Source: Mauremys mutica (Eukaryota; Chordata; Testudines; Geoemydidae). Taken from it: a stretch of DNA of 64,000 nucleotides. The DNA lies in the NCBI RefSeq assembly GCF_020497125.1, contig NC_059084.1:36988185-37052184 (forward strand), read 5' to 3'. How positions within the stretch are numbered: position 1 is the first letter of the stretch; the number at the start of each line of letters is the position of its first letter. Position numbers and translations under genes: made by a program. The notes below the pieces were generated by a model that ran no database searches, was not told the DNA's origin, and saw only the letters and a list, made by a program, of their open reading frames with translations. Shown piece by piece: positions 56,481-64,000 of the stretch.

Positions 56481-56559
56481 CATGAGGTTTTGTGAGAGAC
56501 TGATAGGTTTGGACATTGGCCGTGGTGGGCTTGGATGCTGTGACCCTAAAGAAGGCTCA

Positions 56560-57480
56560 GGTGTAAAGCTAGGAATCCCAACTCCTGTTTCTTCCTGACC
56601 ATCCTCAGTTAGTGACTAGCTTGTGATCTGAAAAATGAAGGTTTATATCTGTTGTGTGGGTTCTGATTGTGGGTGGGGAGTGGGTGTCTACTGGGTTAGA
56701 GCAAGGGAGGATGGGAATCAGTACTCCTGGTTTTGAGCCCTGATCCTTGGAGAGAAGTGGGATCTGATTGGTTAGAAGAGAGTGGATGAAGATTCAGAAC
56801 TCCTGGATCCATTTCCCAATGCTTGGAGGGCAGTGGGATGTAGTGGGTTAGAGCGGGCCCAGCAGTAGCAGTCAGGACTTGTGGGTTCTATTCCCAACAC
56901 TAGGAAAAATGTTGAGCTTGGGCTTGCAAGCACAGAGAACCTCATGGGAAAACCACAAAATATTTCCAGCACATTCATTACATCTTCAGCGGCTTATGTT
57001 CTTGCTATTCCCAATCTCACACAACAAGCCAGTGATTGCTATGCCGATATCAGGTCTTATTAAGTGTAGGGAGCTCAGAGAGTTGCAGACTGAGGAGAAA
57101 TGTTCAAAAATGATGAAAAGAACAATGAGAAATAACAAGTATTTGCGAGGAATATGAGGATTATCCATTATCATATTGAATACACGATACCAGCAGGGTG
57201 AACTGATGGATATTCCTTAATTAAAGTATGGGGAGTTAGTTGGCCACTATGTGGCAGCAGGGAGTGCAAGATAGGTAATTGCTGGCTGTAATATATAATA
57301 CAAAATATGGGCACCAGAGGGTGGGGGTGGGGAAGGGGCGGCTATACTGTATCATGGGCACTAGAGGGCAGCAGAGGGTGGGGGTGGGGAAGGGGCGGCT
57401 ATACTGTATAATGGGCACTAGGGGGCAGCAGAGGGTGGGGGTGGGGAAGGGGCAGCTGTACTGTATAGTGGGCACTAGGG
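56560..57480 (-). repeat. Block C, third copy (unit 4)
   Basis: Reverse complement of 2030-2950, adjacent to the second RNase-like exon exactly as in unit 1. It contains SINE-derived tandem units (56640-56890) and the minisatellite described separately. Confidence 0.75.
57305..57478. repeat. 57-bp minisatellite, about three units
   Basis: Units read GGGCACTAGAGGGCAGCAGA, then a GGGTGGGGGTGGGGAAGGGG run, then CGGCTATACTGTATAAT, with few differences. The copies at 2176 and 22680 have fewer units. Confidence 0.88.
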
Positions 57481-57574
57481 GCAGGAGAGAGCGAGGGTGC
57501 AAAGCGACCAGTGTTGAGAGGTGGGTGAGGAGCCGGATGCCACAGCTGGTGTGGAAGCATTCCCTGCTTGCGCT

Positions 57575-58050
57575 CTACACCCAGACTGCACCCAGTGCCT
57601 CCTCCACGTAGAGCACAGGGAGCCCCTTCCAGCAGCCAATGACAATTTGCTTTGAAACCCCTGTCCCAGAGTAAGAGAATGTCGGCAATTTGGGGTCAGG
57701 CTTAAATAAACATTGGGTGATGGTGACAACATTTTTGCTCTTGCGTAGGCCCCCTGGATGGGTATCCCACCCTCAAAGCAGATGTTGTTGATGGATGGGA
57801 TGGATGCCTGGATGAAGGTGTGGAGCAGATTCCAGTATATTTTTCGGGCCCTCATCATCTTTTCACAGTAGTCATCAGGCATGGTGGCTGTTGTATTGTC
57901 CACGTGGTTCTTATTGAATTTGTCATTCAGATCCTTCCATGGCTGCCTGCTGGCCACAGCCAGGCAGGTGGCCAGCAGGATGAGGGGCAGCAGGAACACA
58001 GGGTGGAGTCTGCTTGGGACCATGACCGTGCCTGTCACTGGGTCGACCTG
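57575..58050 (-). pseudogene. RNase A superfamily pseudogene 2
   Basis: On the minus strand a CTCTCCCCACTGCAG acceptor (about 58050) precedes ATG at 58023 and a hydrophobic signal peptide (HPVFLLPLILLATCLAVAS). The mature part has FNKNHVD (His12 retained), DDYCEKMM, HTFIQASIPSINNICFEGG and TPNC. A one-base shift at about 57681-57686 is followed in another frame by SYSGTGVSKQ, IGCWKGLPVLYVEE and stop TAG at 57575-57577. The CKxxNTF motif reads WNLLHTF, losing the catalytic Lys, and PVH reads PVL, losing His119. Only four mature cysteines remain of the usual six to eight. If the shift were a sequencing error it would still lack RNase catalysis. Better preserved than pseudogene 1. Confidence 0.82.
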
Positions 58051-58189
58051 CAGTGGGGAGAGAAGGGGAGATGGATGGAGATAGCGCGGGGTGGGGTTGG
58101 CTTCCTTCATGGAGCCTCCTGGGCCCAACCCCCTCCCATGAGCACCTCCAAACACACTCAGGCCCTTCAGGGCCTCCCATTGAAGGAAC

Positions 58190-58490
58190 CCAATTTTGCC
58201 AGGTGCTTCACAGACCCTGACTGAGATCAGGGCCCCTTCCTCTAACCTACTCTTCCCTATTCTCCTCCCAGTCCGAGGGGTGGAACTCGGGTGTACTGAG
58301 TTTCAGACTCTGGCTAAGATGGGACCTCCAATGGGCCAGCTGCTGCTGCAAAGCCCCCTACGGAAATCAGCCCCCCATCTGTAACCCACTGTTTCCCATT
58401 CCCCACCCAGAGGCGGAGGTTGAACCCAGGAGTCTGTCTCCCAGCACCCTACCCCCACAGCTCTAACCACTAGAACATGCTGCCTTTGAC
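58190..58490 (-). repeat. SINE and RNase upstream flank (unit 4)
   Basis: Reverse complement of 700-840 with one or two extra tandem segments. It includes CTAGTGGTTAGAGC (A-box-like) and GACTCCTGGGTTCAACC (B-box-like) on the minus strand. Confidence 0.6.
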
Positions 58491-58494
58491 ATCA

Positions 58495-59400
58495 GAAAGC
58501 CTTTGAAAGGGTCCCTCACCAAAAGCCTTTAAGCAATGTAAACAATCATGGTTTAAGAGGGAGGGTTCTCTCATGGATCAGTAACTGGTTAAATGATAGG
58601 AAACAAAGGGTAGGAATAAATTATCAATTTTCAGAATGGAGAGGTAAATAGCGAGATTGCCCAGGGATCTGTTGGGCACTGCTGTTCAACATATTCATAA
58701 ATGATCTGTAAACAGTGAGGTGGCAAAGATTGCAGATGATATAAAATTATTTAAGCTAGTTAAGTCCAAAGCAGTGTTACAAAGGGATCTCACAACACTG
58801 GGTGACTGGGTAAAAAGTAAGAGATGAAATTCAGTTTTGATCAATGCAAAGTAATGCACACTGGAAAACATTACCCCAGCTATACCTACAAAATGTTGGG
58901 GTCTAAATTATCTGTTACCACTCAAGAAAGAGATCTTGGAGTCAGTGTGAAGAGTTCTCTGAAAATATCTGCTCAATGTGCAGCAGCTGTCAAAAAAGCT
59001 AACAGAATGTTAGGACCCACTAGGACAGGGATAGCTGTTTAAACAGTAAATATCTTAATGCCACTGTATAAATCCATGGTACACCCACATCTCGAATACT
59101 GTGTGCATATCTGGTCGCCCCCATCTCAGAAGTGACATATTGGAATTGGAAAAGGTACAGAAAAGGGCAACAAAAATGATTAGGAGTACTTGTGGCACCT
59201 TAGCGACTAACAAATTTATTTGAGCTCAAATAAATTTGTTAGTTTCTAAAGTGCCACAAGTACTCCTGTTCTTTTTGCGGATACAGACTAACATGGCTCC
59301 TACTCTGAAAGCTGTCAAAAATGATTACGGGTATGGAACAGCTTCCTTAGGAGGAGAGACTAAAAACGCTGGGATTGATCAGCTTGGAAAAGAGATGACT
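58495..59400 (+). mobile_element. CR1 LINE, end of reverse transcriptase to near 3' end
   Basis: Text such as GGATCTGTTGGGCACTGCTG, AATGATCTG and GCAAAGTAATGCACACTGGAA is the CR1 ORF2 3' half, with many stops. It is interrupted by a Penelope-type terminus at 59183 and truncated by the ERV at 59408. Confidence 0.82.
59183..59315. mobile_element. Penelope-type palindromic terminus with 12-bp target duplication
   Basis: CAAAAATGATTA is present at 59171-59182 and 59316-59327. The insert is two inverted arms meeting at GAGCTC (about 59222-59227), each carrying AGTACTTGTGGCAC or its complement. The tail GCGGATACAGACTAACATGG follows. The long duplication fits target-primed reverse transcription. 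No coding content. Confidence 0.82.
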
Positions 59401-59407
59401 AAAAGGG

Positions 59408-59603
59408 TGTGAAAGTAGAATGAATGAATTATATTGTATTATATTATATTGTATTATATTGTATTGTAAAAACATTATATTATATTATATTATATTGTAT
59501 TATATTGTATTGTAAAAACATTATCTGGGTGTTATTAGCAGAGTGCTGTGCTAATAAAACAGAGTGGTCTGACAAACTGTGAGTCCTGAGTCTAACTTTG
59601 ACA
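59408..59603 (+). mobile_element. Short ERV 5' LTR (196 bp)
   Basis: It starts TGTGAAAG and ends CTTTGACA (near-perfect terminal complementarity), has AATAAAA at about 59555, and a primer-binding-site-like TGG follows within five bases. The U3 is largely an ATTATATTGT-type microsatellite (59430-59520), which is unusual. The matching 3' LTR is not in the window. Confidence 0.7.
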
Positions 59604-61250
59604 ATTTGGAGTTCCCACTGAGATGGCAACCGTCTTCACTGGGGCTGTGTGATTCCTGACCATTTTGTGGGATGACCGTGGCAGCCGGCACCTGGGCATT
59701 TGGCCCGAGCGGTCCTCCACCAGAACGGAAAGGCACACGACCACAGTGAAGTCTACGCCATCGAACTTGTTGGTTACCTCTCTGTTCTGGTAGGGATCCC
59801 GGGATCTGACATCAGGAATCTGGTCAGGTAATTATTTCTGTGTTTTGTCCGGACTGAGGACTGTCCTGTCTCTGTGTCTATCCGTCCTCCTGTGGAGTGT
59901 TTGAGTCTGGGTGCCATCTCTGTCTGGGGATTGGCCGACCAAAGGGTTCCTGTCCCTGCAGTCTGAGTGAGTGGAATCTGCACAATCGCAGCCGCACCGC
60001 ACTTTGGGTAAAACCCTTGGTGTGAAAGCAAGGGCGATTGAGGCAGTAGCCTGTGGACTCCTTTTGTGTGTTGCACCGGGCATCGCTTTGATGAACCCGA
60101 ATTTCCTTTTTGTGCGATTGGTGTGTGAAGTCCACCTGTATGGGTAACCAGATGTCTAAGTCGGGACAGTTCCCTAAATGAATGCCGGCTCATTTATGCA
60201 TTTTAGGATGGGTCCGGACTCCTGTAAATTTCTGGAATCATGGTCTAGGCTAATTCACGGGGATCCCAAAACTCAGTGGCCACTGTTAAAATCTTGGAAC
60301 AAAGACCGAGTGGACGTCTTAAAGGACAAACTCGGCCAACCTAAAACTAAATTGGCTAAAGGAGAGTGTAACGGGTCGGACTCACCCCTGCGGCGCCTCC
60401 TGCTGGTGAATCTGGGAATTAGCTTATTCCAGCACTGGAGCGCCCTCTGCAGGCTGGTGATCCACCTGTCCTCAGGCCCCCGTGTCCCTCCCTGGACCCA
60501 GTGCCCTTTTACAAGGGGGGCTGCCCCCAGGAAGTAACCCCTTTCTCTCAGGGTCTCTCCTCCTTGGGGAACCCCCACCCTCTATCCCCACCTTGCCTCA
60601 GTATTGGCTACTGCCAGTCATTGTCTAGCCCCACACTCTGGGGCAGACTGCAGTATCAGCCTACTCATCACAGGCAAAGGGGTTTGGACCTGCTGCCTTG
60701 GCCTACCCCTGGGCTGCCCTCTGCAACCCCCAGTACCAGTTGGCCCTTCGCTAGGCTGCAGCCTGGGGCTTTCTAGGCTGGAGCTCCCCAGCTCCTCAGC
60801 CTTTCCCAAGCCCTGCTTCACCCTAGGTACCTTGCCTATAGCCCCTGCAGCCAGGCCCTTCTTCCTCTTCAGGCAGAGGAAGACTGTCTTGGCTTCTGGC
60901 TTCCCTGGCCTTCTTATAAGGCTCTTGGCTCAGTTTGGGGCGTGGCTCCAGCTGCAGCCACTTCCCCAATCAGCCCAGCCTTGAGCAGCAGCTCCCAAGC
61001 CCTGCCAGGCCGCTTTTAAGCCCCTCAGGGCACCACCCTGCTACAGAGAGGTTAACTGTTTCATGCAGTGGTGGGAAGAGGCAAATCATAGGTGGACAAA
61101 ATCAAAACTCGCCTCTCTTAAATATTCAAATAATAAGTTAAAAGCTTTATTAAAAGCCTCCTCTCCCACCACCAGACCGAGCGCTCCCCTTTACCGCATT
61201 CTCCAAACCCCGGATCGATCCAACCCCCTTAATACTCCCATCTCACTGTA
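59604..61250 (+). pseudogene. ERV leader and gag remnant, split by a solo LTR
   Basis: A TTGGAGTTCCCACTGAG primer-binding-like site (about 59606) is followed by a long leader and ATG 60140, which opens MGNQMSKSG, a myristoylation-type retroviral gag start. It stops after 13 codons. A shifted frame continues with a matrix-like segment up to 60366, and gag-like text resumes at 61051 to about 61250. The solo LTR separates the two. It is an old, broken endogenous retrovirus; the tRNA primer was not identified. Confidence 0.6.
60367..61045 (+). mobile_element. Solo LTR with GAGAG target duplication
   Basis: TGTAACGGGTCGG...CCCTGCTACA, 679 bp, with GAGAG at 60362-60366 and 61046-61050. A CTTATAAGG TATA-like box lies at about 60913. 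It is homologous to 5506-6208 and defines that family's true right end. It interrupts an ERV gag. Confidence 0.92.
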
Positions 61251-64000
61251 AAAAGGACAAAAGTCCCCTTGTTCTGTTCCCCTTTGTTGTCTGCCTCAAA
61301 AACTGATTCTTTAGTGTTCCACTACCAATTCAGCAAGGGCAGGGGAGCTCCTCAACTAGCCCCCACCCTTCCTGGTCCCTTTCCTTGAACATTTTTTTCA
61401 AAATTGTGAAGTGACCACAATATCACTCACAAACGGTTCATTGGAAAAAGCAGGATCAGGCCCAGACAAGCAGGCAAGCAACAGATAAAGAAACTGAAAA
61501 ACAGGTTGGAAGCCTAAGGGCCTAGTGTCAGGAGTAAGAAAAGCAGTAAGTGCAGGCATGAACCCCTGGAACAACACTTAAAATGGTGAAATCTGAGGTG
61601 ATAAAGGTGTTAGTTTGGGAGATAAACAAGTGATTTAAGGAAAGAGAGTGAAAAGTTAACTCTACAGAGGCTGGAGAGAATTACGCAGTTAAACTTTGTG
61701 AAAATTTTAAAAAGGACCATGTTAAAGAGAGAGAATTCTTGGTTTCTTTGCAGCCAATCTGATGGGAAAATGGGCCCTTTTCCAGAAGAATGCCTGTAAA
61801 TAATCCAAATATATATACAGCTATGTAAAAACAAAGCAGTGTAAAGGAATGTTAAGGAAAAGAAAATGTGTATGTATCTATTTGTCTGTGAAAATATGTA
61901 AAGTTCTAAGAATCTAAACCAGCAAATCTGGTTTGTAAAACTCCTGTTTTGAAGGTGTAAGATAAGTTGGTTTGTTTTTGTTTTTAATGCCACTAAAAAT
62001 TCATTTGACTCTTTAATTCAAAGTTGCAAAAGTGACAGACCTTTTTGGAAGACACAGGTGTTGTTTGGCTTTGGGATTTAGCATTTAACCCTTAAGGGGT
62101 AACTTGATTCTTTACAAAATTTAAAATGTTTTTAAATAAAGACCAAGTCATGTCTGCAATAGGGCAGTCAAAATCAGGAGAATAGGGAGAGATTCTAGAG
62201 TCTTTTTGTTTGGTTGGTTGGTTTTTTTTGTAACAATAGCAGATAAGATCTGTAGTGAAAGAATAAAAAATTAACAGTGATCCTCTGAGGCAACAGCAGA
62301 GGTGAGGTGCAAAAAACAAAAAGAAGCAATGTTAAAAACACTGAGCCTTAAAATGGCTCTGTGTAATCAGACTGTCACTTTGATAAGGGTACATGAAAAC
62401 TCTGTAAGAACAAAAGAAATAGTTACACCTTATGTAAAAATTGATATGGCTAATGTTTAAAAAAATGTTGTAGTATGTGCATTTTCCCTAGGGCATGTGC
62501 AGTGTACATTGCAGAAAGGGGTAAAATAAATGCAAATGAAATGTGCTACTGAATTAAAATCCTATTAGGGCTCCAAAAAGAGCTGTAATAGGCTGTGTTT
62601 TCTTTTTCAGATCACTGTGTGTTTTGTAAGCAGGAGTTGAAAGTGGAAAGAAATCAAAACTCTGGTGAAAGTTGATTGTATCCCTTTTAAGACAGAGTCT
62701 CTGAGCTCTGCTGTTGGCTTTGAATCCAAAAGTCAAGCCTGTGTTGATGCAAATTACCTAACTGATAAAGGAAGGTGAAAACTGCCAGCACAAAAGAAAT
62801 TGCCTAAATAAAAGACATGGTGTAACAAGATCCCTTTAAGAGATTTGATGCTAAATGTTATTGTTAATATTAAACATTGACATAAATTTAATGTTAGTAA
62901 GTACCCCTGTAACAACGTATAGTGTGTATGATTTTTGGAAAAATCCTTGAAGGTAATATGGTAATGATGCTTCTCAGCTATTACCTGTGAATAAACTTAA
63001 AGCTTAACACAGCAGGAAAAACATTACAAACTTGGTCTGCTATATAAGAAGAAAAACTTGAAGTACACCACCTCATGAATTTAATAACTAAACAGTGGAA
63101 TAATTTTCCCATAACCCTTAAAAAGTAAAACCCATTAAAACCTGGCCTGCCTATAGAACAAAAAAGGAAAATATGGGGGTAATTCCTCTGTTTTGCCTGC
63201 AATCAGCAAGGGTATTTGTAAAAGAAAGAAATCTTTTAAGCGATAATCAATGCCACCCCGAAAGGGGTAGAAAAATGTTATTTTTGTCTTTCAGAAAATC
63301 AGAAAAATCTAATACCAGCTACAGAACAACCTATTACAAAAACAAATGAAAGTAAAAAAACATATTGCAATAGCTATGGAATGTACTGAAATGCAGATAT
63401 TTAGAACATAAGATGTTTTGGGTAATATCAGAAAATATTAAGGTTTTGATGCATCTGTTAAAGCAAAGGAAAAATCATTGTTTGATACCTATCAATATAA
63501 ATAAATGCAGTATGTCTCCAATACGGTGAGACAAAATTTGTTAAGTGAAGAAATTGTTGTTAAAATCGCACACCAACAGGCTCTGGAAGCAAAGATATGG
63601 AAGGTTAGCCCACTCCCCAGATTGCACCTGGGATCTTTCTGGCTGTCCTGTTCCTCAAGCCAGTGGGCTGGGGAGAAAGGGAAACTATTGGACACCAGAG
63701 GTTGTACCAAGTGGACTTCTCAAAAGTGGGTATGCTTATCCTGCCTGTTGCTCCAAAGCCCTGTAGTAAAGACATCTCACTAGGCTCTTGTATGTGAAAT
63801 AAAATTAATAATGAGACCACAGTACTGTATAATGGGCTATGTGTATGTGTTAATTCTTGGGGAAAATGTTTAAAAAGTGTTAGTAACCCACCAGAAGACA
63901 AAATGTAGATGTAATATAGGTACTGTGTTTACCAATAATCACATTTACTATTTGCCACAACAATAACAACAACAAAAAAAGAAAGTCTCAGCTTACTGTA
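61251..64000. other. AT-rich stretch, no gene recognised
   Basis: It follows the ERV gag remnant and may be decayed internal ERV sequence, since no second LTR is seen before the window ends. The longest frames (about 130 codons at 61610-61993 minus, about 90 at 63505-63783 plus) show no domain I can name. Base composition is distinctly more A-rich than the RNase units. Confidence 0.4.

Noticed and set aside
57475..58155. Single 226-codon minus-strand protein as one real gene
   Set aside because: The upstream part precedes a splice acceptor, and the last third is the wrong frame of an RNase-like exon. The correct reading is the frameshifted RNase pseudogene.

Overview
The window is vertebrate nuclear DNA, most likely from a turtle. 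The evidence is many CR1 LINE tails, vertebrate Ty3/gypsy and ERV-type LTRs, hAT and Harbinger DNA transposons, Penelope-like retroelement ends and a Tx1-clade LINE. I see no bacterial features, no rRNA, no convincing tRNA gene and no CRISPR array. The species call is an inference from repeat content; no host gene identifies the species. Boundaries described as approximate were judged by eye.

The only host-type genes I recognise are two decayed single-exon RNase A superfamily genes. One is on the plus strand (1639-2015) and one on the minus strand (57575-58050). They sit in a neighbourhood that has been duplicated in inverted orientation. SINE, RNase exon, a 3' flank with a 57-bp minisatellite, a second flank block and an old Ty3/gypsy element run in that order from the left edge (plus), and again, reversed, from about 58.5 kb down to about 49 kb. 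Partial units lie at 18.2-26.0 kb (plus) and 26.3-28.4 kb (minus).

These units are riddled with later insertions. In the left copy an LTR landed in the gypsy integrase region with a CCACC duplication. A Tx1-clade LINE (6209-14354) then sits within the last bases of that LTR. The Tx1 copy has a fully open 1306-codon endonuclease/reverse transcriptase ORF2, and an ORF1 spoiled only by two compensating single-base shifts. A related solo LTR at 60367-61045 (GAGAG duplication) lies inside a decayed ERV gag region.

Region by region: 1-5.5 kb RNase unit 1; 5.5-14.4 kb LTR plus Tx1; 14.4-18.2 kb rest of gypsy copy 1, broken by CR1 and a hAT; 18.2-26.0 kb unit 2 with hAT and Penelope insertions and gypsy copy 2; 26.3-28.4 kb unit 3 (minus, no RNase seen); 28.4-37.5 kb LTRs, CR1 tails and Penelope-like ends; 37.5-43.5 kb a nearly full-length Harbinger with an intact Myb/SANT gene and a transposase broken by a hAT; 44-48.9 kb a direct repeat of 30-31.5 kb, then an LTR and CR1; 49-53.7 kb gypsy copy 3; 53.7-58.5 kb unit 4 with the second RNase; 58.5-64 kb CR1, ERV, solo LTR and an unassigned AT-rich stretch.
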